DNA of 56,157 nucleotides from positions 1-56,157 of the forward strand of contig CANKUB010000014.1 of NCBI GenBank assembly GCA_947486575.1, given 5' to 3'. Position numbers and translations under genes: made by a program. Below are positions 25,418-34,843 of the stretch, one piece after another (position 1 is the first letter of the stretch; each line of letters starts with the position of its first letter). This DNA comes from Betaproteobacteria bacterium. Its GTDB lineage: Bacteria; Pseudomonadota; Gammaproteobacteria; Burkholderiales; SG8-41. The notes under the pieces are model-generated. The model was not told the origin of the DNA. It was given only the letters and a program-made list of their open reading frames with translations, and did no database searches.

Positions 25418-26224
25418 TTACGTCACCGACTTTGGATCAGGATAAACATCTGCGCCATAAAATGCGCGCGTGCGTTCGAGGTAATCGCCAGTCGGCGGCG
25501 CATAGGTTAGCCGTTTGCTGGTGAAGCGTCCGGTGATTTTGCGCAGCTTCACCGCCATCTCACCCATTTTCACCAACTCTACTATGCCATTGACGATGGG
25601 CGCCCGCTCGAATTCGTAAGTCTTTGACTCTGCGAGAAACACGATGATATCGCCGCCCGCTGGAATGATCACTTCCGCACCTTTATCGAGTAATTTTTGT
25701 GCCGCCTTATTGAATTGCTCTATGATGCCCTTACGAAACGGCAGATCGACCATCGCGCGTTTCAATTCAATCGGCGAGGTTTCAATAGGCTCCAGCCCGG
25801 CACAGCGGTGCTCCAGCCGGTAACGCTGCACATTCTCTCGTACTCGCAAATCCCACTTGGGACTGATGGTCACCAGCCCAAACGATGCGCCCATCATGCA
25901 GGCCACATGCAGGCTGGTTTCGCACAACCCCAACACGGGAATGTTCACGCACTCGCGCGCTTCGCGTAGACCCGCGTCGCTGATGTTACCGACGAGAAAC
26001 GCATCGTAGCCTTCGCGTTCGGCCTGCATCGCGTTGTACATTACTTCACGCATGTCGTGATGTTCGAGCAGCTTGTAATGCACGCCGATGCCCGCCGATT
26101 TCGCAACACCGCGCATGTCCACGGTGGTGCCAGGGTCCACCGCGTCGGCGATGGTGGCACGCAGCAGTTTGCCGTAAGGCGTGGATTCGGTTTGACGGGC
26201 GAGGCTTTGGTACCAGAGTTTCAT
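25418..26224 (-). CDS. Asp/Glu/hydantoin racemase-fold protein lacking both catalytic cysteines
   Basis: A 268-residue protein whose layout matches the Asp/Glu/hydantoin racemase superfamily: GYDAFLVGNISDAGLREARE, then NIPVLGLCETSLHVA and GAEVIIPAGGDIIVFLAES. In racemases the first catalytic cysteine precedes DPGL; here that position is Asn80. The second sits in a GCAG-like loop; here it is Gly190. Cys101 lies in a strand not normally catalytic. The protein may bind or transform its ligand by another mechanism, or act as an isomerase or decarboxylase relative. It lies in a probable operon with Bug receptors and an MmgE/PrpD gene. Confidence 0.72.
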   Translation of the reverse strand: MKLWYQSLARQTESTPYGKLLRATIADAVDPGTTVDMRGVAKSAGIGVHYKLLEHHDMREVMYNAMQAEREGYDAFLVGNISDAGLREARECVNIPVLGLCETSLHVACMMGASFGLVTISPKWDLRVRENVQRYRLEHRCAGLEPIETSPIELKRAMVDLPFRKGIIEQFNKAAQKLLDKGAEVIIPAGGDIIVFLAESKTYEFERAPIVNGIVELVKMGEMAVKLRKITGRFTSKRLTYAPPTGDYLERTRAFYGADVYPDPKSVT

Positions 26225-26252
26225 GGGTGATCCTTGTTTCGAGCCGCACGCA

Positions 26253-27614
26253 TCAGCCCGCGCACGCGGCCATCAGTTCTTTGGCGCTGGTGGTCTCAAG
26301 ACGGGCAATCTGCTTTCGCAGTGCATCGGCCCGTACATCGCCTGCCAGCTTGCTGAATTTTGTATCCAGCTTCTCGCCCTGCGCCCGCAAATCGTTTTCA
26401 GGAACACTCGCATCATAGGCCGCTTCCAGCCGCTGGCCATCGGTGGTTTCCACCATGACTTCAGCTTTCAGCGTGTGCTGCGGCCAGGGACTCTGCATTA
26501 ATTCAATTGTTACTTTGTCGCGCATCGCCACCAACGAATGGTCCGCACACGTGGCTTCGCTGTAGGTGGTGTCGAGGCCCGCTGTGTCCAGACCCAGCAA
26601 GGCGGCGGCAGCCATGAAGCGTAAACTGAATTTGGCTTCGAGGCCGGTACGCGGATTCTGGATGTTGCACATGGCGTCAGCGCTCTGCGCGACGCGTACT
26701 GTGACACGGCGAACCGTACTGGGCGTGAGGCCACCCGCACGCAACTTGCGGATGCTTTCAATGGCTGAATGGGTGCCGTAACAGGCCGCGTGATATTTAA
26801 ACAAATTCTCGCGGACGAAATAGCGTTGCGGATCAGCCAGCGCGGCGTCGGGATTGTAGTCGGGGCTTAAGGTAGCGGCAAAACCGCCACGGCGCTCCAG
26901 CATGTCCGTACGGCTTTCCATGCCACGTGCAGCGAGCAGCGCGGCACGCAGGCCGTTTTGGCCCGCGACACCGGCGTGAAACGGTTTGCACTGCGTGCCG
27001 AACTGACTTTTCAGGCCCGAAGCTTGTGTGGCGGCAATGCCGAGCGCGCGTGCCGCAGCATCGACGTCGAGCCGCAGCAGGCGCGCGCAAGCGGCTGCAG
27101 CAGCAACGACCCCCACCGAACAGGTGTTGTGATAGCCACGCGCATAGTGGCCGGGCGCAACCAGTTGACCCACCCGTGCTGCGGTTTCGTAACCCGCAAC
27201 GAAGGCTGCGATGATTTCTGATCCGCTGGCATTGCGCGATTCCGCCAGCGCCAGCACGGCGGGCAGCACTGCTGCGGTTGGATGACCGGTCATGCCCGTA
27301 TTGACGTCATCGTAGTCGAGCACGTGGCCGGTGGCGCCGTTGATCATGGCCGCTTGCATTGGCGATACGCGTTCACGTTGGGCAATGAGCGTGCAGGCCG
27401 TGTTGCCGCCTTCGTCCTGCGCTGCGCCGATGAGGATGCGTATCAGCGGATCACTGGCACCGGCGAGCGCTACGCCCATCCAGTCGAGCACGCAGCGGCG
27501 CGCGGCTTCACGCACGTCGGCGGGCAGTTTAGCCGTGTCGCGCGACAAGGCCCATTCGGCGAGGGTAGCGGTAACGGCGGTGGTTTGCGTTTGCGGCCTG
27601 ATCACGGCGGACAT
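26253..27614 (-). CDS. MmgE/PrpD family protein (second of three)
   Basis: A 453-residue member of the 2-methylcitrate dehydratase superfamily. The ATG at 27614 is chosen because GGAG lies seven bases before it; an ATG four codons upstream is in frame. Blocks include RRCVLDWMGVALAGA, MINGATGHVLDYDDVNTGMTGHPTAAVLP, QFGTQCKPFHAGVAGQNGL and FKYHAACYGTHS. It is 28 bases upstream of the racemase-fold gene and 36 bases downstream of the EamA gene, in one direction. An epimerase or dehydratase acting on a dicarboxylate imported via the Bug receptors is the simplest reading. Confidence 0.85.
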   Translation of the reverse strand: MSAVIRPQTQTTAVTATLAEWALSRDTAKLPADVREAARRCVLDWMGVALAGASDPLIRILIGAAQDEGGNTACTLIAQRERVSPMQAAMINGATGHVLDYDDVNTGMTGHPTAAVLPAVLALAESRNASGSEIIAAFVAGYETAARVGQLVAPGHYARGYHNTCSVGVVAAAAACARLLRLDVDAAARALGIAATQASGLKSQFGTQCKPFHAGVAGQNGLRAALLAARGMESRTDMLERRGGFAATLSPDYNPDAALADPQRYFVRENLFKYHAACYGTHSAIESIRKLRAGGLTPSTVRRVTVRVAQSADAMCNIQNPRTGLEAKFSLRFMAAAALLGLDTAGLDTTYSEATCADHSLVAMRDKVTIELMQSPWPQHTLKAEVMVETTDGQRLEAAYDASVPENDLRAQGEKLDTKFSKLAGDVRADALRKQIARLETTSAKELMAACAG

Positions 27615-27634
27615 GATTTTCTCCATATAAATAC

Positions 27635-27652
27635 CAATAAAAAAAATAGTTA
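27635..27652 (+). repeat. AT-rich 18-mer, copy 4 (14 of 18)
   Basis: CAATAAAAAAAATAGTTA lies between the EamA gene and the MmgE/PrpD gene. On the gene strand the TAA that opens the repeat is the stop codon of the EamA gene. Confidence 0.5.
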
Positions 27653-28573
27653 GGATGGCTTCGTGGATTGCGGCTTGAGGCTGATAATCAGCACCCCGGC
27701 CAGCACCAACCCTGCGCCCAGCAGTTGAATCAGCGTAATTCTCTCACCCAAAAAGAGTTGGCCAAACACCATCGTCGACAGCGGCCCGACGCAGCCGATG
27801 AGGGCGGTCTGATTGGCGCCGAGGCGCTTCATGCTTTCGGCCATCAACCACAGCGGCATGACGGTGGAGAAGACTGCCATGATCAGCGCCAGCACGTAGA
27901 CATCATGGGGAACCGCCAGATGCGATGGCCCGTGCAGCGCCATGAAATGTGCGATCACAAAAAACGATGCAGAAGTTGCGGCATAGGCGGTAAAGCGCGT
28001 TGATCCAATTTTCTGCACATACCGGCTGCCAGCGATCATGTAAATCGCCACGCTGATCGCGCTCGCAAACACCAGCGCCGCGCCCAGCAGCATCAGGTTC
28101 AGATGCTCACCGAGCTTGATTTCTTCGTTGAATACCAGCGCGATGCCACCGTAGGACAGCGCCAGTGAAATGATGTGTCTTTTGCGTATCGGTTGCTTGA
28201 GAAACAGGGCTGACATGATCACCACGACAGTCGGGAAAAGATAGAGAATCAGCCGCCCCATTCCCGCTGAGATGTATTGCAAACCGGCAAGATCGAGATA
28301 GCTGCCGACGTAGTAGCCGATGAAGCCGAGTGCAATGACGCCGAGCCAATCGCGAAAAGAAAGATGCGCCGCGCCGGCCCACCAAGCCATCGCCAGAAAC
28401 AACGGCAGCGCAAATAACATACGCAACGCCAGCAGCGTCAGCACGTCGACGCCATGCAGGTACGCCAGTTTGACGATGATGGTTTTGGTGGAAAATGCGA
28501 TGGAGCCGACGAGCGCACAGGCTACGCCGATGTAGGCACCCGTGTTGCGCTGCGCATCAGTGGACAGACTCAC
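27650..28573 (-). CDS. DMT-superfamily transporter (EamA domains)
   Basis: A 307-residue membrane protein of ten predicted helices in two EamA repeats. The first ends around ISLALSYGGIALVFNEE, the second contains IGCVGPLSTMVFGQLFLGERITLIQLLGAGLVLAGVLIIS, the classical EamA ending. These carriers usually export metabolites or amino acids. It stands at the head of the minus-strand run EamA-MmgE/PrpD-racemase fold-Bug-Bug, so it may export a product or intermediate of that pathway. Confidence 0.85.
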   Translation of the reverse strand: MSLSTDAQRNTGAYIGVACALVGSIAFSTKTIIVKLAYLHGVDVLTLLALRMLFALPLFLAMAWWAGAAHLSFRDWLGVIALGFIGYYVGSYLDLAGLQYISAGMGRLILYLFPTVVVIMSALFLKQPIRKRHIISLALSYGGIALVFNEEIKLGEHLNLMLLGAALVFASAISVAIYMIAGSRYVQKIGSTRFTAYAATSASFFVIAHFMALHGPSHLAVPHDVYVLALIMAVFSTVMPLWLMAESMKRLGANQTALIGCVGPLSTMVFGQLFLGERITLIQLLGAGLVLAGVLIISLKPQSTKPS

Positions 28574-28579
28574 CTTGGG

Positions 28580-30121
28580 CTAACGCCGCTTGCCACCCAA
28601 AATACTGCCCAGCACACCCCGCAAAATCTCGCGCCCGACTTGCGAGCCAATGGCGCGAGCAGCGCTCTTGGCGGCTGACTGCACGAGGCCATCGTGTTGC
28701 CCGCCGCGTGGCCCTGTGCTGCCGACAAAAATATCCTTGATCGAGCCAAAAAATCCACCGCCGCTCTCTGCGGGCGCTGACTGCGTTGCTTCGCCTGCAC
28801 TGGCCGGTGCGCCCGCAGCAGATGTGGTCGCGCTGCCCGCTACACGTCCGGTGAGTTTTTCGTATGCTGATTCGCGATCCACCGTTTTTTCATAGATACC
28901 GGCGACCAGCGAATCTTTCATGATGACGGCACGTTCTTCCGCTGTTATCAGGCCAAGGCGACTGCCGGGCGGGGCTACGAACGCACGCTCGACGATATTT
29001 GGCCGCCCTTTTTCATCGAGGAATGACACCAGCGCTTCGCCGACGCCCAACTCGGTGATGACTTTTTCGACATCGAGCGCAGGGTTTGCGCGCATGGTGG
29101 TCGCCGCTGATTTGACGGCTTTCTGGTCGCGCGGCGTAAACGCGCGCAGCGCGTGTTGCACGCGATTGCCCAGTTGACCGAGCACGGTGTCGGGCACATC
29201 CAGCGGGTTTTGTGTAACAAAATAAACACCTACGCCTTTGGAGCGCACCAGTCGCACCACCTGTTCGATTTTTTCCAGCAGTGCTTGGGGTGCATCGGTA
29301 AACAGCAGATGTGCCTCGTCGAAAAAGAACACCAGCTTGGGCTTCGCCACGTCACCAACTTCGGGCAATTGCTCGAACAGCTCCGACAGCATCCACAGCA
29401 AAAACGTTGCATAGAGCTTGGGTGATGTCATCAGCTTGTCGGCGGCAAGTACATTGATAATGCCGCGTCCCTTGGCATCGGTCTGAATTAAATCCATGAT
29501 GTTGAGTGCGGGTTCGCCAAAGAACTGATCAGCGCCCTGACCTTCAAGTTCGAGAAGGCCACGCTGAATCGCACCAATGGAGGCCGCCGAGACGTTGCCG
29601 TACTGGGTCGTGAAATCCTTGGCGTTTTCGCCCACGTGCTGCAGCATCGCACGCAAGTCCTTCATATCGAGCAACAGTAGTTTGTTGTCGTCCGCTATCT
29701 TGAACACCAGCGACAGTACGCCTTGCTGCGTGTCGTTTAAATTCAACATGCGTGAGAGCAGCAGCGGCCCCATTTCGGATGCCGTGGTGCGTACCGGGTG
29801 GCCTTGCTTGCCGAAGGTATCCCACAGCACAACGGGGCAAGCCTCGTTTTTGAAGTCATCGAGTTTCAGTTGCTCAACGCGCTCTTTGATCTTGCCCTTA
29901 AGCTCGCCTGCCTGAGACAAGCCCGCCAGATCGCCCTTTACGTCCGCCATGAAAACCGGCACGCCGATGCGGCTTAATGACTCTGCCATGCGTTGCAGGG
30001 TGACGGTCTTGCCTGTGCCCGTAGCGCCCGCGATCAAGCCGTGGCGATTCGCCAAAGCGGGCAGCAGACACAGATCGCGTTCACCCTGAGTATCTTTGGC
30101 GATCAATAAAGGGTCGGGCAT
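28580..30121 (-). CDS. HerA/VirB4-like ATPase (DUF853, YjgR type)
   Basis: A 513-residue P-loop ATPase. The Walker A GATGTGKT is at residues 32-39, Walker B appears as [12 protein letters not shown], and [28 protein letters not shown] holds the sensor and arginine-finger region. A low-complexity Ala/Gly/Ser stretch precedes a C-terminal [10 protein letters not shown]-like tail. The start at 30121 is supported by GGAGAG six bases upstream. The same frame stays open for 254 more codons across yebC on the other strand, but that extension is a shadow. Family members are presumed DNA translocases or helicases; the cellular role is unsettled. Confidence 0.88.
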   Translation of the reverse strand: MPDPLLIAKDTQGERDLCLLPALANRHGLIAGATGTGKTVTLQRMAESLSRIGVPVFMADVKGDLAGLSQAGELKGKIKERVEQLKLDDFKNEACPVVLWDTFGKQGHPVRTTASEMGPLLLSRMLNLNDTQQGVLSLVFKIADDNKLLLLDMKDLRAMLQHVGENAKDFTTQYGNVSAASIGAIQRGLLELEGQGADQFFGEPALNIMDLIQTDAKGRGIINVLAADKLMTSPKLYATFLLWMLSELFEQLPEVGDVAKPKLVFFFDEAHLLFTDAPQALLEKIEQVVRLVRSKGVGVYFVTQNPLDVPDTVLGQLGNRVQHALRAFTPRDQKAVKSAATTMRANPALDVEKVITELGVGEALVSFLDEKGRPNIVERAFVAPPGSRLGLITAEERAVIMKDSLVAGIYEKTVDRESAYEKLTGRVAGSATTSAAGAPASAGEATQSAPAESGGGFFGSIKDIFVGSTGPRGGQHDGLVQSAAKSAARAIGSQVGREILRGVLGSILGGKRR

Positions 30122-30190
30122 GGCGCTCTCCGTGATAAAATTTTGATCATTGTAGCCGGGAACACAACTGAAACGTAACTGGGGATTTTC

Positions 30191-30922
30191 ATGGCAGGAC
30201 ATTCCAAATGGGCAAATATTCAGCACCGCAAAGGGCGGCAGGACGCCAAGCGCGGCAAGATTTTTACCCGGCTGATTAAAGAGATTACCGTGTCCGCGCG
30301 CATGGGTGGGGGTGACGCCGACAGCAATCCACGCCTGCGTCTGGCGATGGACAAGGCCTACGCCAACAATATGCCAAAAGATAACGTCGAGCGCGCGATC
30401 AAGCGCGGCACCGGCGACCTTGAGGGCGTGAATTACGAGGAAATTCGTTACGAAGGCTATGGCATTGGCGGCGCAGCGGTGATGGTGGATTGCATGACTG
30501 ACAACCGCACGCGCACCGTGGCCGACGTGCGCTTTGCGTTTACCAAAAACGGCGGCAACATGGGCGCAGAGGGTTCCGTGGCGTTTTTGTTTACGCACTG
30601 CGGGCAAATGGTGTTCGCGCCCGGCACCAGTGAAGAAAAATTGATGGAAGCCGCCATTGATGCAGGGGCCGACGACGTGGTTACCAGCGACGACGGCAGC
30701 ATCGAAGTGCTGACCCCGCCGCATGATTTTCACACCGTAAAAACGGGCATCGAAAAAGCGGGCTTCAAACCGGAAATCGCCGAAGTCATCATGAAACCGA
30801 ATGCCGAAAGCGTGGTGACGGGCGACGACGCGGTCAAAATGCAGAAACTGATTGACGCACTCGAAGCGCTGGATGATGTGCAAGAGGTCTACACCAGCGC
30901 GGTGATAGACCTGCCCGCTTGA
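30191..30922 (+). CDS. yebC: YebC/PmpR-type protein (TACO1 family)
   Basis: A 243-residue cytosolic protein starting [31 protein letters not shown], the family signature. [34 protein letters not shown] follows and the C-terminus reads [18 protein letters not shown]. The family was described as transcriptional regulators and is now linked to translation through stalling motifs. It heads the yebC-ruvC-ruvA-ruvB cluster and overlaps the ruvC start by four bases. Confidence 0.95.
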   Translation: MAGHSKWANIQHRKGRQDAKRGKIFTRLIKEITVSARMGGGDADSNPRLRLAMDKAYANNMPKDNVERAIKRGTGDLEGVNYEEIRYEGYGIGGAAVMVDCMTDNRTRTVADVRFAFTKNGGNMGAEGSVAFLFTHCGQMVFAPGTSEEKLMEAAIDAGADDVVTSDDGSIEVLTPPHDFHTVKTGIEKAGFKPEIAEVIMKPNAESVVTGDDAVKMQKLIDALEALDDVQEVYTSAVIDLPA

Positions 30923-31449
30923 TTGATACCATACGCATACTCGGCATAGACCCCGGTTTGCGAGCCACCGGCTTTGGCATACTCGAAAAATCCGGCAGCA
31001 AACTGACCTACATTACCAGCGGCTGCATCAAAACGGCAACCGGCGAATTACCGCCGCGACTTAAAACCATACTCGATGGTTTGGCCGAAGTGATCGGTGC
31101 CAACGCGCCAATGCAAGTCGCCATTGAAAAAGTCTTCGTCAACGTCAATCCCCAATCCACCCTGCTGCTGGGCCAGGCGCGCGGTGCAGCAATCTGTGCT
31201 GCGGTCATCCACAATCTCCCGGTTTCGGAATACACTGCGCTGCAGGTTAAACAGGCGGTCGTTGGCAACGGCCACGCCAAAAAGGAGCAGGTGCAGGAAA
31301 TGGTGAAGCGGTTGTTACGTTTGGCGGGCGACCCCAGTTCCGATGCGGCTGATGCGCTGGCGTGTGCAATTTGCCATGCGCACGGCGGGCAGGGGTTGGG
31401 GCGGTTGGCTACGGCAGGGTATCGGGTTAAGCGGGGGAGACTTATTTGA
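30919..31449 (+). CDS. ruvC: Holliday junction endonuclease RuvC
   Basis: Resolves Holliday junctions as a dimer guided by RuvAB. The 176-residue protein contains the acidic active-site residues in [24 protein letters not shown] and [17 protein letters not shown]. The only plausible start is a TTG at 30919, inside the last codons of yebC (TTGA overlap with its stop), so initiation probably depends on coupling. It is followed by ruvA with the same kind of overlap. Confidence 0.95.
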   Translation: MIDTIRILGIDPGLRATGFGILEKSGSKLTYITSGCIKTATGELPPRLKTILDGLAEVIGANAPMQVAIEKVFVNVNPQSTLLLGQARGAAICAAVIHNLPVSEYTALQVKQAVVGNGHAKKEQVQEMVKRLLRLAGDPSSDAADALACAICHAHGGQGLGRLATAGYRVKRGRLI

Positions 31450-32027
31450 TCGGTCGCATAACAGGCAAACTTACCACTAAACAACCCCCGCAAATCGTGG
31501 TGGACGTGCAAGGCGTCGGCTACGAAATCGATGTGCCGATGAGCACGCTATATCAATTACCTGCCATCGGCGTAGATGTCACGTTGTTCACGCATCTCAC
31601 GGTGCGCGAAGATGCGCATCTGTTGTTTGGTTTTGCCACCGAGCAAGAGCGCACGGTGTTCCGCCAATTGCTTAAAATTTCCGGCGTGGGTGCGCGCACA
31701 GCGTTGTCGGTGTTGTCGGGTTTGAGTGTTGTTGATTTGCATGCGGCGGTCAGCACACAGGATAGCGGTCGGCTGACCAAAGTACCCGGCATCGGTAAAA
31801 AGACCGCCGAACGTTTGCTGCTTGAACTCAAAGACAAACTCAACATCGCGGTGTCTGTCGCATATGCTGCGAGCGCGAACAATGCGTCATCGGATATCGT
31901 CAATGCGCTGCTTTCGCTCGGGTACAACGACAAAGAGGCCTCATGGGCAGTGAAACAACTGCCGGTGGACGCGAGCGTGAATGACGGGATTCGGCAGGCG
32001 TTGAAGTTGTTGTCCAAATCCAAATGA
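31446..32027 (+). CDS. ruvA: Holliday junction DNA helicase subunit RuvA
   Basis: Binds the four-way junction as a tetramer and loads RuvB. It is 193 residues and opens [31 protein letters not shown]. Helix-hairpin-helix motifs lie near [22 protein letters not shown] and [19 protein letters not shown], and the C-terminal RuvB-binding domain ends [10 protein letters not shown]. The start is a TTG at 31446 that overlaps the ruvC stop, preceded by a strong GGGGGAGA. Confidence 0.96.
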   Translation: MIGRITGKLTTKQPPQIVVDVQGVGYEIDVPMSTLYQLPAIGVDVTLFTHLTVREDAHLLFGFATEQERTVFRQLLKISGVGARTALSVLSGLSVVDLHAAVSTQDSGRLTKVPGIGKKTAERLLLELKDKLNIAVSVAYAASANNASSDIVNALLSLGYNDKEASWAVKQLPVDASVNDGIRQALKLLSKSK

Positions 32028-33079
32028 CGGTAGAAACAGACCGTCTCATCGCCGCAGCCCCCGCCTCCGTGCAGGAGGAGGTGTTTGAGCGTGCCTTGCG
32101 CCCCAAGCAGCTTGACGAATACATCGGCCAGGAAAAAATTCGCGGCCAGTTGTCGATTTTTATCGAGGCGGCTCGTCGACGCAAAGAGCCGCTCGATCAT
32201 GTGCTGTTGTTCGGGCCGCCGGGCTTGGGTAAAACCACGCTGGCGCACATTATCGCGCGTGAGATGGGGGTGAATATGCGGCATACGTCGGGGCCGGTGC
32301 TGGAACGTGCGGGTGATCTGGCTGCGATACTTACGAATCTTGAACCGAACGATGTGTTGTTTATTGACGAGATTCATCGCTTGTCGCCGGTGGTGGAAGA
32401 AATTCTGTATCCCGCGCTGGAGGATTACCAGATCGACATCATGATCGGCGAAGGTCCGGCGGCGCGTTCGGTCAAACTCGATCTGCCGCCCTTCACGCTG
32501 GTAGGAGCGACCACGCGCGCGGGCATGTTGACTAACCCGCTGCGTGATCGTTTTGGCATCGTGGCGCGGCTGGAGTTTTACAGTGTTGAGGAGTTGACGC
32601 GTATCGTCGCGCGCTCTGCCAAGCTGCTTGAAATTGAGACTGCCCCCGACGGCGCACGTGAAATCGCCAGTCGGTCACGCGGCACGCCGCGTATTTCAAA
32701 CCGGCTGCTGCGCCGCGTGCGTGATTTTGCGCAAGTAAAAGCCGATGGCAACATCAGTCGCAACGTTGCTGATGCCGCGCTGAAAATGCTCGATGTGGAT
32801 TCACTCGGCCTTGACGTGATGGATCGCAAATTGTTGCTGGCGGTGATTGAGCGCTTTGATGGCGGGCCGGTGGGCGTGGATAATCTTGCTGCGGCCATCG
32901 GCGAAGAGCGCGACACGATTGAAGATGTGCTTGAACCGTATCTGATTCAGCAAGGCTACCTGCAACGCACGCCGCGCGGACGCATGGCGACGGCGAGTGC
33001 GTTTCGCCATTTTGGTCTGGCGCAGCCCAAAAATGCGATGACACCCGATCTTTGGGATAGCGCTGATTCCAAGCCGTAG
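32024..33079 (+). CDS. ruvB: Holliday junction branch-migration ATPase RuvB
   Basis: A hexameric AAA+ motor. The 351-residue protein shows Walker [13 protein letters not shown], Walker [11 protein letters not shown], sensor [20 protein letters not shown] and the C-terminal winged helix with [17 protein letters not shown]. The ATG overlaps the ruvA stop (ATGA). The gene is full length. The next gene, ybgC, starts 200 bases on, after an AT-rich stretch containing another copy of the 18-base repeat. Confidence 0.97.
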   Translation: MTVETDRLIAAAPASVQEEVFERALRPKQLDEYIGQEKIRGQLSIFIEAARRRKEPLDHVLLFGPPGLGKTTLAHIIAREMGVNMRHTSGPVLERAGDLAAILTNLEPNDVLFIDEIHRLSPVVEEILYPALEDYQIDIMIGEGPAARSVKLDLPPFTLVGATTRAGMLTNPLRDRFGIVARLEFYSVEELTRIVARSAKLLEIETAPDGAREIASRSRGTPRISNRLLRRVRDFAQVKADGNISRNVADAALKMLDVDSLGLDVMDRKLLLAVIERFDGGPVGVDNLAAAIGEERDTIEDVLEPYLIQQGYLQRTPRGRMATASAFRHFGLAQPKNAMTPDLWDSADSKP

Positions 33080-33160
33080 TGTGGCTGGCGAGTGATTAAC
33101 CCCGATTGGCAGCGCGTCACGTTTATATTGATGCGGCAAATGCGCTATATTAAATAATTG

Positions 33161-33178
33161 TTTAAAAACATATAGTTA
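33161..33178 (+). repeat. AT-rich 18-mer, copy 5 (15 of 18)
   Basis: TTTAAAAACATATAGTTA lies in the 200-base gap between ruvB and ybgC, about 100 bases before the ybgC start. It could contribute to the promoter of the Tol-Pal operon. Confidence 0.55.
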
Positions 33179-33279
33179 CGGAGACGATTCGCGTGCTCCA
33201 TAGCGAGCTCAAGGCTGGTACATGACGTTGCAAAGTGGTAATATTTCTTTGCGCAAATCTATCGGGAAAACGCAGCGCA

Positions 33280-33717
33280 ATGAACGATGGGCTTGAACAG
33301 ACTCAACGCAAACAACCGTTTACATGGCCGGTGCGCATTTACTACGAAGACACCGATAGCGCTGGCATCGTGTATTACGCCAACTACCTGTGCTACTTCG
33401 AGCGTGCGCGCACCGAATGGCTGCGTGCGCTCGGCTTTGAACAAACCGATATTGCCGCGCAACATGGCGTAGTATTTGTAGTGCGCTCAATCACCGTGGA
33501 ATATCTTGCGCCCGCGCGATTTAACGATGCGCTTGAAATTTCTGTGGAACTTGGCGACGTGGGTGCGAGTCAGATAAAGCTGACGCAGCGTGTTACGCGC
33601 GGCACAGACAAGCTGGTGGAAGCGCAGGTGCGTCTCGCGTGCGTGAACATCGCTGCCATGAAGCCCGTTAGAATTCCCACGATAATCAAAGCAAAAATAA
33701 GCGAAATAACCACATGA
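33280..33717 (+). CDS. ybgC: acyl-CoA thioesterase YbgC of the Tol-Pal operon
   Basis: A 145-residue single hotdog-fold thioesterase. The 4HBT signature YYEDTDSAGIVYYANYLCYFERARTEWLR carries the catalytic Asp. The ATG at 33280 is preferred to an upstream in-frame start because homologues begin close to this position. It heads the tol operon, overlapping tolQ by four bases (ATGA). The enzyme is thought to act on short acyl-CoA or acyl-ACP in phospholipid metabolism; the link to Tol function is not explained. Confidence 0.92.
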   Translation: MNDGLEQTQRKQPFTWPVRIYYEDTDSAGIVYYANYLCYFERARTEWLRALGFEQTDIAAQHGVVFVVRSITVEYLAPARFNDALEISVELGDVGASQIKLTQRVTRGTDKLVEAQVRLACVNIAAMKPVRIPTIIKAKISEITT

Positions 33718-34397
33718 CTACTGGTGTAGCGCACGACATGTCGATATTGAGCCTCATCACCGGCGCCAGTGTGCTGGTGCAGGCGGTGATGCTGTTGCTG
33801 CTGCTGGCTTCAATGTTTTCGTGGTACTACATTTTTCTCAAATATTTTGCGCTGCGCCGCGCCACTGCGCTCGCCAATGAGTTTGAAAAACAATTCTGGA
33901 GCGGTGCTGATCTGAATGATCTGCATCAGCGCGCGATGAATTCACGCACCGATGCAGGCAGTATGGAGCGCATTTTCGAGGCGGGCTTTCGTGAATTCAT
34001 GAAGTTGAGGAAGCAGCCCGGCATGGATGTACGCGCGGTAACAGACGGTACACGCCGTGCCATGCGCGCGACCTATCAGCGTGAAATGGATGAGCTTGAG
34101 GCGCATCTGTCATTTCTGGCATCCGTTGGTTCGGTCAGCCCGTATGTGGGTTTGTTTGGCACCGTGTGGGGCATCATGAATTCGTTTCGTGGCTTGTCGA
34201 ATGTGGCGCAGGCCACGCTCGCGGCTGTCGCGCCGGGCATCGCCGAAGCGCTGGTGGCGACGGCGATGGGGTTGTTCGCGGCGATACCGGCGGTGCTGGC
34301 TTACAACGCCTTTGCGGGCGACGTGAATCGTCTGGCGATACGCTATGATTCGTTCATGGAGGAATTCTCCAATATCCTCCAGCGCCAGGCGAATTAG
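33714..34397 (+). CDS. tolQ: Tol-Pal proton channel subunit TolQ
   Basis: An inner-membrane protein that, with TolR, uses the proton gradient to energise TolA. The 227-residue product has three helices: near residues 15-37 (VLVQAVMLLLLLASMFSWYYIF), then LSFLASVGSVSPYVGLFGTVWGIMNSF and GIAEALVATAMGLFAAIPAVLAYNAF, the last two holding the conserved channel residues. An internal ATG eight codons in could also be the start. It overlaps ybgC and is followed by tolR after nine bases. Confidence 0.95.
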   Translation: MTTGVAHDMSILSLITGASVLVQAVMLLLLLASMFSWYYIFLKYFALRRATALANEFEKQFWSGADLNDLHQRAMNSRTDAGSMERIFEAGFREFMKLRKQPGMDVRAVTDGTRRAMRATYQREMDELEAHLSFLASVGSVSPYVGLFGTVWGIMNSFRGLSNVAQATLAAVAPGIAEALVATAMGLFAAIPAVLAYNAFAGDVNRLAIRYDSFMEEFSNILQRQAN

Positions 34398-34406
34398 GAT
34401 CGCGCG

Positions 34407-34835
34407 ATGATTACCACCAACAAACGCAGCGGCCATCAGTTGATGAATCAGATCAACGTCGTGCCCTACATCGATGTGATGCTGGTGCTGCTGGTGATTT
34501 TTATGGTGACGGCGCCACTGGTCAATCCGGGCCAGATTGAATTGCCGCAAGTGGGCAAAACATCCGCGCCACCGGTGCAGCCGATGGAAGTGTCGATACG
34601 CAGTGATAAATCGTTGTGGCTGCGTGACCGTTCGCAAGGGTCAAACGAAGCAAAAGTCACGCGCGGCGATCTGGTGAAGGCGATCCGCGAAAAACAAAAA
34701 GCCAATCCGGAGCAGGCCGTGGTGATTGCCGCGGATAAAGACGTGCGCTACGAAGCCGTGCTCGACGTGATGGATACGTTGCAACAGAATCAAGTGAAGA
34801 AAGTCGGCTTGCTGGCCAAGCCGCGTGGCGGCTAG
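34407..34835 (+). CDS. tolR: Tol-Pal channel subunit TolR
   Basis: A 142-residue ExbD/TolR protein with one helix. The segment QINVVPYIDVMLVLLVIFMVTAP contains the protonatable aspartate of the channel (YIDVMLVLL). The periplasmic domain ends QVKKVGLLAKPRGG. AGGA lies before the ATG. It sits between tolQ and tolA in the standard order. Confidence 0.95.
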   Translation: MITTNKRSGHQLMNQINVVPYIDVMLVLLVIFMVTAPLVNPGQIELPQVGKTSAPPVQPMEVSIRSDKSLWLRDRSQGSNEAKVTRGDLVKAIREKQKANPEQAVVIAADKDVRYEAVLDVMDTLQQNQVKKVGLLAKPRGG

Positions 34836-34843
34836 ATAGCGCC

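Noticed and set aside
30122-30883. A 254-codon N-terminal extension of the HerA-like ATPase on the minus strand
   Set aside because: It lies opposite yebC, is rich in His and Phe as expected of a shadow frame, and a good ribosome binding site precedes the ATG at 30121.
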